64,000 nucleotides of DNA from positions 1,984,001-2,048,000 of the forward strand of contig CAVXSP010000001.1 in the NCBI GenBank assembly GCA_963764505.1. Direction: 5' to 3'. The position numbers were made by a program, and so were the translations under genes. Below are positions 29,050 to 37,909 of this stretch, piece by piece (the first letter of the stretch is position 1; every line of letters starts with the position of its first letter). The notes under the pieces were generated by a model that saw nothing but the letters and a program-made list of their open reading frames with translations, made no database searches and was not told the origin of the DNA. The stretch comes from CAVXSP01 sp963764505 (lineage in GTDB: Bacteria; Acidobacteriota; Vicinamibacteria; Vicinamibacterales; SCN-69-37).

Positions 29050-30276
29050 ATGCGGGTCCAGACCGTTGCCGCCCCCCCTGTCGCTCCGACCGCCTCACGT
29101 GAGAGGAGGCCGGCCGGAGCACCGCCCAGCGTGCCTAAGCTGCACGCGCTGACCGGCATGCGCTTCCTGGCGGCCGCCTACGTCGCCTTCCACCATTTTG
29201 CGCTTCTCAGCGGCGTCTATCCGAAGACGCCGTCGATCAACCTGCTGCTCGGATTGGGCTACATCAGCGTAAACTTTTTCTTCATCCTGTCGGGCTTCGT
29301 TCTCGCGTGGAACTACATCGACGACGCCGGGAGCTTCCGCGTCAGTCGGCGGACCTTCTGGATCGCCCGGTTCGCGAGACTGTATCCAGCCTATGCGTTG
29401 GCGCTCCTGTTTGCGCTTCCGAAGTTTGTCGAGCTCGCAATGCGTGGAGGCGCTCCCGCCGCCGGCTCGCCGGCGCTCGACAACCCCTGGCTGGTCGCCG
29501 GAACGGCCGTGACAACGCCGCTCCTTGTCCAGGATTGGCTTGGGCTCCTCGCTTGGAACGCTGTGGGATGGTCGCTATCCGTCGAAGCGTTCTTCTACTT
29601 GACGTTCCCATATATCGCTCCCCGAATCGGCGGCGTGACAGAACGGCGGCTCGGCGTACTCGCGCTCCTCTGCTGGCTGCTCCCGTTGGGACTCGCTCTT
29701 CTTGTGTTCGGAAGTCAGCCGCACGGAAGCAATGCGGCGTCCTGGTACGAGGTATCGACCTTCACGGAAGGATTCTTCTACGCCTCTCCGCTCGTGCACT
29801 GGCCCGAGTTCGTCCTCGGTGTGATCGTCGGACGAATGTTCAGACGCCGGTACGTGGAAGGCAGGGTATCGAACTGGAAGCCGGCCTGGGACTACGTCGC
29901 CGCCGGTGCGACGGTGCTCCTGCTGGGCCTGTTGAGTGTTCTTCCAGGCCAGATCTTCATTAGTCTCATGCCACCTGTTTTCGCCTGGCTCATCTTCTCA
30001 GTGGCCCACTCGTCTTCGAAGCTGGCTGGGCTCCTTTCCTCTCCCCCGATGATCCTGCTGGGGGACGCAAGCTATTCGGTGTACCTGTTTCACGCAACGG
30101 CCATTTACGCGCTCCTCGGCACGGCTGCAATCCTCGGCAGCGGCCGGCTCCTGTCGTGGCCGGCCTTCTTCTCGTGTTTCGGTTTGATCGTCCTGTTCAC
30201 CATCGCCGTGTACAAGTGGGTCGAACAACCCGCCCGACGCTGGATCCGTCTTCGGCTGTCGCCTGAGACGGTTTGA
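29050..30276 (+). CDS. Acyltransferase-3 family membrane O-acyltransferase (OafA-like)
   Basis: A 408-residue protein with about ten membrane helices. Family motifs are LTGMRFLAAAYVAFHHFAL (conserved Arg and the catalytic His near residue 55), FFILSGFVLAWNY, FWIARFARLYPAYALALL, and near the end SYSVYLFHATAIY. It transfers acetyl or other acyl groups onto exported sugars or lipids. The N-terminal 35 residues are proline/alanine-rich and cytoplasmic. It is divergent from the GT1 gene. Confidence 0.9.
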   Translation: MRVQTVAAPPVAPTASRERRPAGAPPSVPKLHALTGMRFLAAAYVAFHHFALLSGVYPKTPSINLLLGLGYISVNFFFILSGFVLAWNYIDDAGSFRVSRRTFWIARFARLYPAYALALLFALPKFVELAMRGGAPAAGSPALDNPWLVAGTAVTTPLLVQDWLGLLAWNAVGWSLSVEAFFYLTFPYIAPRIGGVTERRLGVLALLCWLLPLGLALLVFGSQPHGSNAASWYEVSTFTEGFFYASPLVHWPEFVLGVIVGRMFRRRYVEGRVSNWKPAWDYVAAGATVLLLGLLSVLPGQIFISLMPPVFAWLIFSVAHSSSKLAGLLSSPPMILLGDASYSVYLFHATAIYALLGTAAILGSGRLLSWPAFFSCFGLIVLFTIAVYKWVEQPARRWIRLRLSPETV

Positions 30277-30325
30277 TTTGCGGCGTGGAGGCATGCGAAC
30301 CCCGAGTTTCCGCTAGTCTACGCTG

Positions 30326-32107
30326 GTGAGCGATGGTTCCCTGCCCGGTCCGGATGCCGGAATTCGGCGCGAAGGCGCGCCGCGTCGATGCTGGCTCGGG
30401 CCCGTCCTGGCGGCTCTTGCCATCGCGCTCGCGGTCATCGCGCATGTGAATACGCTTGGGCATCCCTTCGTTTGGGACGATGCGCAAGAGGTCCAGGCGA
30501 ACACGTCGATCGAGGATCTCTCCCGTCCGCTCACGATCGCCCGTCATTACCCCACACGGCCGGTCGTCAACTTCTCCTATGCGCTGGACTACCGGATCTG
30601 GGGTGGTCGTGACGAGTTTGGATTTCACCTCACCAACCTTGTGCTCCATTTGATCGACGTCGGGTTGCTCTTCGGCTTCACATATGTGGTCGTGAACGAC
30701 CTCGGACGAGCCCGCGGGCGGCCGAACGAGGTCGCTGCGGACGCCACCGCGTTCGGGGCCTCCGCGCTGCTCGCCGTGCATCCCATGATGACGGAGGCCG
30801 TCGGCTATGTGTCCTCCAGGTCCGAACTGCTCTGCGGCGCGTTCATGCTGGCTGGTCTTCTCTGTTTCAGAGAGTCGTTCGACGCCCAGCTCGCGCGCGC
30901 CGGCCAAACCTCCAATGCGGACCCGCCTGGCTCGCCAGGAACTGCCCGCCGGCCAGGGAGTGGTCAATGGCGTTGGCTGGCCGGCGGATTGCTCTGTTTC
31001 GGTCTTGCTCTCGGGAGCAAGGAAATCGCGGCAATGCTGCCGTTCGTCCTGGTTCTGTACGATGTGCTGCTTCATTCTGACCCTCCGCCGCTGAAGCGTT
31101 CGCGATTCTGGCGTCTCCACCTGCCGCTCATGACGCTCGTGGCGGTCGGTGGGATTGGACGGGTCTGGGTGTTTCTCGCGATCGAGCACCCGTCGGCAGG
31201 ACGGGCGGCGGGCCACGTGGTCCTGGCGCAGGCGCACACCATGGTTCGGTACCTGGCGTTGTTCCTCTTCCCGGCGCAACAGACGATCGTCCCCGTGGTC
31301 TCTCCGATTCTGTCGCTGAGGGACGCCCGGGTGTTCGAGGGTCTGGCGGGCCTGACGCTCGCCCTCATTGCGGTGATTGTGACAAGAAGACGAGCGCCGC
31401 TCGCGTCGTTCGGCCTGGCGTTCTTCTTCCTCCTGCTCGTCCCGTCGTCCGCGCTGAAGGTGCTCAGCGAGTTTGGACAGATGATGGCCGAGCACCGCAC
31501 CTATGTCGCAAGCTTCGGACTCTTCATGGCAGCGGGCACGGGACTCTCCAGTCTCGTGGGCTTCACGGGGCAAACCCGCCCCGGTCGCCGACGCGCGGCG
31601 CTTTCGGCGGCTGCGTTCGCGGCCGTGCTCGTCGCTCCTGACGGCGCTGTCCATCTCGCGCAATCGGGTCTGGGCCGATCCGGTCACCCTGTGGACGGAT
31701 GCCGTCGACAAGGCGCCGCAGACGTGGCTCCCGCTACAGGGACTTGCGGAGGCGACCGGCAGGCGGGCGAGTGCCAGGCGGCCATGGAGCCGTACCGGCA
31801 TGCGATCGAGCTCTTGCCAGGGAAGGCGGAATCGTATCTGGGCCTAGCCTGGTGCCTTTTGGAACTGAGGCGTGTCCCGGAGGCCGCCGAGACACTCCGC
31901 CTCGGGATGACGCGCGCGCCCGACAACGCGCAAATCCCGCTCCAACTGGCCGTCATCGAAGAGCGTTACTTCCGCGACCCGACGGAGGCGTTGCGCCTCT
32001 GTCAGGGGGCCCTGGCACTGGCGCCAGATCTGACAGGACTGGCCCAGGAGTGTGTGCGGACGGAATCAGCAGGCACTCTCGAACTGGACGCCGATAACAG
32101 ACCATGA
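30326..32107 (+). CDS. TMTC/GT39-like membrane protein with C-terminal TPRs (two frameshifts)
   Basis: GTG at 30326. The first helix (VLAALAIALAVIAHVNTLGH) is followed by PFVWDDAQEV, an acidic pair in the first lumenal/periplasmic loop as in GT-C glycosyltransferases. RPVVNFSYALDYRIWG and the HPMMTEAVGYVSSRSELL motif of TMTC/DUF1736-type proteins come next, and several helices follow. Near 31630 the frame shifts (the other frame reads NRVWADPVTLWTDAVDKAP) and near 31755 it returns. It then ends in TPR helices (EPYRHAIELLPGKAESYLGLA, VPEAAETLRLGM). It may glycosylate exported protein or glycan. Confidence 0.72.
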   Translation: MSDGSLPGPDAGIRREGAPRRCWLGPVLAALAIALAVIAHVNTLGHPFVWDDAQEVQANTSIEDLSRPLTIARHYPTRPVVNFSYALDYRIWGGRDEFGFHLTNLVLHLIDVGLLFGFTYVVVNDLGRARGRPNEVAADATAFGASALLAVHPMMTEAVGYVSSRSELLCGAFMLAGLLCFRESFDAQLARAGQTSNADPPGSPGTARRPGSGQWRWLAGGLLCFGLALGSKEIAAMLPFVLVLYDVLLHSDPPPLKRSRFWRLHLPLMTLVAVGGIGRVWVFLAIEHPSAGRAAGHVVLAQAHTMVRYLALFLFPAQQTIVPVVSPILSLRDARVFEGLAGLTLALIAVIVTRRRAPLASFGLAFFFLLLVPSSALKVLSEFGQMMAEHRTYVASFGLFMAAGTGLSSLVGFTGQTRPGRRRAALSAAAFAAVLVAPDGAVHLAQSGLGRSGHPVDGCRRQGAADVAPATGTCGGDRQAGECQAAMEPYRHAIELLPGKAESYLGLAWCLLELRRVPEAAETLRLGMTRAPDNAQIPLQLAVIEERYFRDPTEALRLCQGALALAPDLTGLAQECVRTESAGTLELDADNRP

Positions 32108-32128
32108 CGCCGACACAAGCGGGAAATC

Positions 32129-32895
32129 ATGCCGAAGGATGACGCGTTCTTCCACATCGGCGACGTCTTCGCCAAGGAAGTCAATCGCAACTACCTGTAC
32201 TTCGTCTTGGAGCTGAATGTCGCGGCGCTCGATCGGCACCGGGTGGCCGCACGTCAGGCCGGCATCGCGCCGCCGAGTTACACGGCGTTCGCCGTCCATG
32301 CGATCGGCAACGCCCTCCGCGAGCACCCGGATCTCAATTGCATGATTTGCGAGATGCCTTTTTCCAGGGGGTTGAGACCCTGGACGACATCACGGCAACC
32401 GTGGCGGTCGAGCGCGAGGTCGACGGAGTCGACATGGTCTTGGCACTCCCGATTCGTCATGTCGACCAGAAGTCTCTGGCTGAAATTCATGCCGAGCTGA
32501 AAGCCATGACGGAGAACGAGGTGACGGCGCGGGCCGAGGTCCGTCAGTTGCTCGCCTTGAATACCCTTGCGCGATATTCTCCCCTGCTGGCCGGCCTGGT
32601 GACGAAGTTGCCGCGTCTGTCCAAGGACATGTGGATGAAATATCGGAACGGCTCGTTCGTCGTGACCTCTCCAGGAAAGTACGGCGGCGCTGACGTGATT
32701 ATTCCGACGTGGCCCTGGCCCCTCACGTTCGCGTTCGGTTCAATCAAACCCCGGCCGGTGGTCGAGGACAGTGTGGTCGTGGCCAGAAACACGATGCGAG
32801 GGACGCTCGCCGTCGATCGTCGACTGGCGAACGGCGCACCGCTCGCGAGGTTCGCCGAACGCGTTCGTGTTCTGCTCGAAGGCGAGGGAACCTGA
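32129..32895 (+). CDS. Second stand-alone E2-like acyltransferase-fold protein (one frameshift)
   Basis: About 256 residues from ATG 32129 (MPKDDAFFHIGDVFAKEVNR). It shares the E2/CAT-fold plan with the gene at 25666: an N-terminal LYFVLELNVAALDRHRVAA, YTAFAVHAIGNALREHPDLN, and after a shift near 32365 TATVAVEREVDGVDMVLALP and FVVTSPGKYGGADVIIP. The C-terminal motif reads LAVDRRLANGAPLARF, where the usual His of HRxxxG is replaced (VDRRLANG). It could therefore be inactive or use another base. No lipoyl or E3-binding region is present. Twenty-one bases separate it from the TMTC-like gene. Its role is unknown. Confidence 0.6.
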
Positions 32896-32969
32896 CGATC
32901 GTCGGAATGCACCAGCCGGCTGGTATGATGAGCCGCTCTTCCAGACCGCTCCTGAATGGAGGTCGGACC

Positions 32970-33447
32970 ATGATGCGTAGCGTTCGCAAAGGTGCTGCGA
33001 CGGCCGGGCTCGCGGCATTGTGCCTGTTCCTGAACACGCCTGCGGCGCGGGCGCTGCAGCAGACTCTGACGGTCTTCACCGCCTCGGGGTCAATAGTCTC
33101 TCAGGAGTTCTGTTCGCCGACGGAGGTCTGCCAGGTCGCGCTCATTTCAGGGCGGGCTACGCAGTTCGGCGCCTTTGCCGGTGTCTTGTCCGAACGGGTG
33201 GACCTCCAAACCGGTACCTACACCGGGACGGGTAAGTTCACGTTCAGCGGCGGGAGCACGATCAGCACCGAGTACCGAGGGCCAGGTGGTCTCGACGCCG
33301 TCCGGGGCGGCAGTCTTTTCCGAACAGCACCAGATCGTCGGAGGGACAGGCCGGTTTGCGGAGGCAACCGGACAATTGGCAGTGGCCGGTCTGGCGGATG
33401 CGACCGGAAAGGTCTCCGTTATCGGCGTCGGCCGACTCAGTTGGTGA
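32970..33447 (+). CDS. Small secreted beta-barrel-like protein of unknown function (one frameshift)
   Basis: ATG at 32970 has GGAGG upstream. The signal peptide is MMRSVRKGAATAGLAALCLF through NTPAARA. The body is short, about 130 residues, and rich in G, T, S and V. It contains repeated strand patterns (GRATQFGAFAGVLSERVDLQ, GTYTGTGKFTFSGG). After an indel near 33275 it reads SGAAVFSEQHQIVGGTGRFA, then EATGQLAVAGLADATGKVSV. The GGTGRFAGATG type of motif is seen in lipocalin-like/allene-oxide-cyclase-barrel and DUF3224-like secreted proteins. No function can be assigned. It ends beside the disrupted DUF2304 gene. Confidence 0.65.
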
Positions 33448-33451
33448 TCCG

Positions 33452-33809
33452 CTAAGACTCGCCGGCGGCGAGCATCTCCCGCATCTCCCGCATCTCCCGC
33501 ACCTCCCGCATCTCCGCCTCGAGCAGCGCGGCGTCCTCGATCAGCCGCTCGATCTGCCGGCACTGCCGCGACACGACGACGGAGAACGACACGGACGCGA
33601 GGAACATGAAAAAGATCTGCACGAGCAGCAGCGCCGCGGGCGGGCAATAAATCCGAGCGCCAAGGCTACGCGATCGAGCAGTCCGCGGGCCATGGAGAAG
33701 CCCAGCAGCGCCAGCGCGCAGAGAATCCAGATGAACAGGTACTCCTCGGTGAGCGCTTCTGGCGCCGGACCAGGTCGAGCACGACCACGAGCAGCGTCGC
33801 GCTCACGAC
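33452..33809 (-). pseudogene. DUF2304 membrane protein, 3' part (cut by IS21-type element)
   Basis: The minus strand reads TLLVVVLDLVRRQK, then LTEEYLFIWILCALALLGFS, a membrane hairpin. After an indel it reads IYCPPAALLLVQIFFMFLAS, then SVSFSVVVSRQ and a charged coil ending EMREVREMREMREMLAAGES and a stop. The MRE repeat explains the cgcatctcc DNA repeats at 33475-33520. The 5' end (MDLIQVAAIVVSV) lies 8.8 kb away at 42577-42611, on the other side of the insertion. DUF2304 proteins accompany GT2 genes; an uninterrupted paralogue lies at 44749-45132. Confidence 0.82.
33802..33809. repeat. Left 8-bp target site duplication (ctcacgac)
   Basis: The same eight bases occur directly outside the right end at 42577-42584. 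Removing the element and one copy rejoins the DUF2304 reading frame across the site. Confidence 0.85.
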
Positions 33810-33867
33810 TGTTAGCGAACGGGCAAATGCGGCCACTGCGGAACGTCTGAAAACCGGCCACGGCAGG
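33810..33867 (+). repeat. Left terminal inverted repeat of the IS21-type element
   Basis: It reads TGTTAGCGAACGGGCAAATG and onward to CCGGCCACGGCAGG. It is the imperfect reverse complement of 42518-42576, sharing the blocks CGAACG, CAAATGCGGCCA, GGAACGT and TGAAAACCGGCCA. Confidence 0.88.
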
Positions 33868-33908
33868 TAGGGGCGATCGGACATCGTTGAGGGTTTCCGC
33901 CTTCAAGG

Positions 33909-34395
33909 ATGTCGATGGCCAATTACCTGCAAATGCCGAAGAAGCAACAAGTTCTCGCCCTCCTCGAGCTCGGCTGGACGTACCGCCGCATTGAAGCGGA
34001 GACGGGCGTTCGGCGTGAGACCGTCAGCCGGTACGACCGCGCGCGCCAATCAAATGCGGCCAAAACGTTCCCCGGCTCGGATCCGTCGCCGCCGACATCG
34101 CTCCCAGCGACGGACCGAGACGGACGACGCAAATGCGGCCAAAGCGTTCGCCGGCTCGCCGTCAAATCCGGCCAAAACGTTCCCCGGCTCGACGACCCCG
34201 CCGCGGTTTGCCGCGGCCGCCTATCGGACAGCGATCACCGAAAAGCTGGACGCCGGCCTGAGCCTGCAGCGCGTCTGGCAAGACCTGGTCGAGGAGTACA
34301 GCTACGGCGCCAGCTACGAATCGGTGAAGCGGTTCGTGCGGACGCTGACGCCGACGCGCCGCGCCGTCGGCGTGTTCCACTGTGCGCCGGCCGAG
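33909..34395 (+). pseudogene. istA: istA transposase, 5' part (interrupted; one frameshift)
   Basis: ATG at 33909 gives MSMANYLQMPKKQQVLALLE, then the helix-turn-helix WTYRRIEAETGVRRETVSRY typical of the IstA N-terminus. A repeat-rich linker follows (NAAKTFPGS, NAAKAFAGS, NPAKTFPGS). An indel near 34125 joins the two frames. The part ends SYESVKRFVRTLTPTRRAVG and CAPAE at the RIT insertion point. The next host residues (EAQVDFFKG) start at 37910, which restores the usual PxEEAQVDF motif ahead of the DDE domain. Confidence 0.85.
34051..34191 (+). repeat. Three 29-bp direct repeats within istA
   Basis: Copies at 34051-34079, 34130-34158 and 34163-34191 share caaatgcggccaaaacgttc and then cccggctcg with few changes. 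The caaatgcggcca core also occurs in both terminal inverted repeats, so these may be extra transposase-binding sites that double as coding sequence. Confidence 0.8.
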
Positions 34396-34424
34396 ATTAT
34401 GGTGAGTCCCCCGTTATGGTGAGT
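34396..34424 (+). repeat. RIT left inverted repeat
   Basis: 29 bases with two direct copies of TTATGGTGAG separated by TCCCCCG. It is the exact reverse complement of 37852-37880. The paired copies look like recombinase-binding sites. Confidence 0.9.
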
Positions 34425-34530
34425 TGCGTGGGTCCTCTCGCCTGCCTGCCGGCGTAGCGTCGCCGTGATCCCGACCGGCTCCTTCCCATAATCCCTGCTT
34501 CTGAGGCGTCAGGCCTCGAAGGAGGGAGAC

Positions 34531-36792
34531 ATGTTCGCTGGGTACTATTTCGCCGATCAGGTTCAGCGCTATCGGGCGTCACCACACAAGCCGCGGATCG
34601 ATCACGTCGCGCAAGCGCTGGTCGGTCGCCAGTACCTGAAGGAGGTCGTCGAGCAGCATCTGCGGGAGTGGCTGCGGTTCACCGCCGACTGCGATGCGCG
34701 TGGCATCGCCCTGCCGCAGACTGTTCACGCACGGGAGGTGGAGGAGTATGTGGCACGGCGGCTGCCGCGGGGCAGCGCGAGCCGGCGCCGATTCGTGCGG
34801 GCGTCGGTCCGCATCTTTCTCGAAACGGATGCAGACGGCGTGTTTCGTCGACGAATCGGGACGGCGGTGGCCCCCGCGGTGCCGGTGTGGATCGAGCCCG
34901 CCCTTCAGGCGTACACCGCGTTTCTCCGGGCGCATCGTGGCCTCGCCGCGCGCACGGTGCACAAGCGCGTCTGGCAGTTGGCGCGCATCGCCGACTTCTG
35001 GGACCACACAGGGCTGGCGACGTTGCCGGAGCTGGGCGTCTCACACATTCAGCAGTTCTTTCTTCAGCTCGCGCATCAGAAGCCTGCGACCCGGCGGACA
35101 TATGGCGTCACGCTCAGGAGTTTCTTGCGGTGGGCGTACCAAGAGGGCTGGGTGCCGACGGATCTCCGAGCGGCGGTGATCACCGGTCGCCACATGCGGC
35201 AGGCGCAGGTGCGGGATGTCCTGACGGCCGAAGATGTCGCCCGCGTGGTGGCGGCGGTCGATCGGTCGCGTGCGGTCGGCCGGCGAGACTACGCCGTGCT
35301 CTTGCTCGCGATTCGCTACGGGATGCGCCCGTCGGACATTCGGCAGCTCCGCCTCGACGATGTGCAGTGGCGACGGGGCCTGATCGCGATTCGACAAGCG
35401 AAGACCGGCCGACCGTTGACGCTGCCGTTGCTGCCCGAGATTGCCGACGCGTTGGCGGCCTATCTTCGGGATGGCCGTCCCAAGACGGCGGCGCGCGAGA
35501 TCTTCGTCCGCCACCGCGCGCCGTTTGCGCCATTCGTCCCGACCAATAATCTGAGCGCGATTGTGCGCCCGCTGTTCCGCCGGACCGGTCTCGACCAGCG
35601 ATCCGGCGGTCGCGGGCTGTACGTGTTTCGGCACACGCTGGCGAGCGGACTGCTCGCGGCCGAGTGTCCGATCAAGTCGATCGCCGATGTGCTCGGCCAT
35701 CAGTCGACGGACACGACGATGGAATACGCGACGATCAATCTGGCCGCGCTCCGCCGCGTGGCGCTGTCGGAAGCGGAGGTGCGCTCGATGAGCGCGCCCA
35801 CATCGCTTTCGGTGCCCACATTCTCGTCGCCGCTGGCGGACGCCCTCTCGCGCTTTCTCGCGTGCAAGCGAGCCGCGGGCTGTCGCTACGACGACGAAGC
35901 GCGCGCCCTGCGGCTCCTCGACCAGTTCCTGACCACGACCCTCACTCCGGAGGACCCGATGATCACGTTGGACGTGGTGCGACGCTATGTCGCGCGCCGA
36001 GGCGAGGAATCGGAGACCACGCGCGCGCACCGACTCAGCCTGATCCGACAGGTCTGCCGCTTCGTCGCCCTCGAGCAACCGCGGACGGCCGTGCCGGCGC
36101 CGCGGTTCTTGGGCATTCATCGCCGCACGTTCGTGGCGCGGGTGATGTCACAGGAGGAGGGCCAGCGATTCCTGGCCGCGTGCGAGCACCTGGTGACGAG
36201 ACCGTGGTCTCCGATCCGCGACACGGTCTTGGGCACCGCCCTGGTGCTGCTGTACCTCACCGGCCTGCGGACGGGCGAAGTGCTCGGGCTCACCATTGCG
36301 GACGTCGACCTCGTGAGCGCCGTGCTGCGCGTGCGCGACACCAAGTTCGGCAAGTCTCGTCTCGTTCCCCTGGCGTCCGACGTCGCGGCCCGACTTGACC
36401 GCTGCCGCAGGACGATCGAGCGCCGCCTGGGCTCGCGCAGCCCGGACGCGCCGTTCTTTGCGACGGCGTCCGGCCGCCCGTACTCACACACCGCGCTCTC
36501 CGCCGCATTCCGCCAAGTGCTCGCGCGCGCCGATATCCCTCGCCACAGCGCCGGCCGTCCACTTCGCCTCCACGATCTCCGTCACGGCTTTGCCGTGCTC
36601 AGGCTGTTGCTGTGGTACCAGCAGGACGCCGATCTCGGGGCTCGGTTGCCGGCCTTGGCGACGTACCTGGGGCACGTGGGCTTGGCCAGCTCCCAACGGT
36701 ACCTGCAGCTCACCGCCGACATGGTTGGCGAGATCTCCCGCCGGCACGAGCGCCGGTTCGGATACCTGATCAGCGAGCGAGGGCAGTCATGA
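34531..36792 (+). CDS. Two tyrosine recombinases read as one 753-residue protein (RitA-RitB)
   Basis: A strong GGAGGGAG site precedes ATG 34531. Residues 1-415 form one phage-integrase unit: SAM-like domain, Arg in AIRYGMRPSDIRQL, AKTGRPLTLPLL, FRHTLASGLL with Y in place of H at R-3, LGHQSTDTTMEYATI with the nucleophile Tyr. Residues about 430-753 form a second: LTGLRTGEVLGLTIADV, KFGKSRLVPLA, LHDLRHGFAVLRLLL, YLGHVGLASSQRYLQL. In RIT elements these are separate overlapping genes. At the junction (RSMSAP, 35786-35790) the ATGA could be a stop/start overlap if one base is missing upstream. The fusion may be real or an indel artefact. Confidence 0.85.
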   Translation: MFAGYYFADQVQRYRASPHKPRIDHVAQALVGRQYLKEVVEQHLREWLRFTADCDARGIALPQTVHAREVEEYVARRLPRGSASRRRFVRASVRIFLETDADGVFRRRIGTAVAPAVPVWIEPALQAYTAFLRAHRGLAARTVHKRVWQLARIADFWDHTGLATLPELGVSHIQQFFLQLAHQKPATRRTYGVTLRSFLRWAYQEGWVPTDLRAAVITGRHMRQAQVRDVLTAEDVARVVAAVDRSRAVGRRDYAVLLLAIRYGMRPSDIRQLRLDDVQWRRGLIAIRQAKTGRPLTLPLLPEIADALAAYLRDGRPKTAAREIFVRHRAPFAPFVPTNNLSAIVRPLFRRTGLDQRSGGRGLYVFRHTLASGLLAAECPIKSIADVLGHQSTDTTMEYATINLAALRRVALSEAEVRSMSAPTSLSVPTFSSPLADALSRFLACKRAAGCRYDDEARALRLLDQFLTTTLTPEDPMITLDVVRRYVARRGEESETTRAHRLSLIRQVCRFVALEQPRTAVPAPRFLGIHRRTFVARVMSQEEGQRFLAACEHLVTRPWSPIRDTVLGTALVLLYLTGLRTGEVLGLTIADVDLVSAVLRVRDTKFGKSRLVPLASDVAARLDRCRRTIERRLGSRSPDAPFFATASGRPYSHTALSAAFRQVLARADIPRHSAGRPLRLHDLRHGFAVLRLLLWYQQDADLGARLPALATYLGHVGLASSQRYLQLTADMVGEISRRHERRFGYLISERGQS

Positions 36793-37794
36793 CCGCGCCC
36801 GATCTCGCGAGGCTCGTGACCGCCTTCTTCGTGCGCCACCTCGCCGCGGAGCACAATGCCAGTCCGCACACCACCAAGGCGTATCGAGACGCGCTCAAAC
36901 TGCTGCTCCGATTCGCGGCCGCCGCCTGTCACCGACCGATCGCGGCGCTGCAGATCGAGGACTTGACCCCCGATCTGATCCTGCGATTTCTCACGGACCT
37001 CGAAACAACGCGGCGCAATTCGGTACGGACCCGCAATGCGCGCTTGGCGGCGATTCACAGTTTCTTCCGGTACGTCCTCGACGGCCACCCCGAGTGCGCC
37101 CTCGCGTGTCATCGCGTGCTGGCCATTCCCGTGAAGAAGGCCACGCGTCCGCTGCTCGGCTACCTCACGGAAGCGGAGCTCGCCCATCTGCTCGCGCAGA
37201 TGGACCGCACGACGATCGACGGGGAGCGCGACTATGTGCTGCTCGCCCTGCTGTACGACACCGGCGCCCGCATCCAAGAGTTGCTCGACCTGACGCCGAG
37301 CGATATCCGGCTCGTATCGCCCGCCGTCGCGCGACTCCACGGCAAAGGCCGACGAGAGCGCCTCTGTCCACTGTTGCCGCAGACCGCCCGGCTCGTCAGC
37401 CGGTATCTCGCCTGCGTGGGTCGTGCCGCTCGATGATCGCGGTCCCTTGTTTCGCAATCGGTACGGGCAGCCGCTGAAGCGCCACGGTGCCCGCTATCTG
37501 TTGATGAAATACCTCGACCGCGCCCGCGCGTCGATGCCCAGTCTCCGCCGATCCGGCATCAGCCCACACACGATCCGACACACCAAGGCCATGCACCTGC
37601 TTCAGGCCGGCATTCCGTTGATCACCATCAAGGATTTTCTCGGTCATGCCGACGTGAAGTCCACGGAGGTGTACGTGCAGATTGATGTCGGCATGAAGCG
37701 CGACGCCCTGGCCCTCGCCGGATCCCCGACGTCGAGCACGCCGAAGGCGCCGCGTCTATCGAAAGACCTCCTGACCTGGTTGGAAGCGCTGTAG
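36789..37794 (+). CDS. Third tyrosine recombinase of the trio (RitC; one frameshift)
   Basis: ATG overlaps the preceding stop as ATGA. It has a core-binding domain from MTAPDLARLVTAFFVRHLAA, then LLYDTGARIQELLDLTPSDI with the first catalytic Arg and HGKGRRERLCPLL with the Lys. An indel near 37430 joins PLDDRGPLFRNRYGQPLKRH. The second part carries HTIRHTKAMHLLQAGIPL and LGHADVKSTEVYVQID with the catalytic Tyr. About 335 codons. It likely acts together with the two upstream recombinases on the flanking inverted repeats. Confidence 0.85.
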
Positions 37795-37851
37795 GAATTA
37801 TGTGAAGCACGTCGGGAAGGACACCGCGTCATCCCGACGTGTTTCTTCCGG

Positions 37852-37880
37852 ACTCACCATAACGGGGGACTCACCATAAT
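37852..37880 (-). repeat. RIT right inverted repeat
   Basis: The exact inverse of the 29-bp left repeat at 34396-34424. It is followed by one more TTATGGTGAG copy and its inverse at 37884-37907, so the right end has extra binding-site copies compared with the left. Confidence 0.9.
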
Positions 37881-37909
37881 CGTCGTTATGGTGAGCTCGC
37901 CATAACGAT

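Larger units (their letters stand above)
34396..37909 (+). mobile_element. RIT-type (recombinase-in-trio) element inserted in istA
   Basis: A 3.5-kb unit holds three consecutive tyrosine recombinases read in one direction with overlapping ends. Its left end starts ATTATGGTGAGTCCCCCGTT. The right side holds the exact 29-bp inverse at 37852-37880, followed by a near-palindrome (CGTTATGGTGAG/CTCGCCATAACG, 37884-37907). Taking the unit as 34396-37909 rejoins istA codons precisely (CAPAE|EAQVDF). A GAG triplet lies on both outer flanks and may be host sequence or a short duplication. This matches published RIT elements in gene content. The right edge could instead be 37880. Confidence 0.8.

Noticed and set aside
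33475..33520. Tandem cgcatctcc repeats as a regulatory microsatellite
   Set aside because: They encode the repeated Met-Arg-Glu coil at the C-terminus of the disrupted DUF2304 protein on the minus strand.
34051..34191. Possible CRISPR-like array (three 29-bp direct repeats)
   Set aside because: Spacing is irregular, the repeats lie inside the istA coding frame and match the element's terminal repeats, and no cas genes are present.
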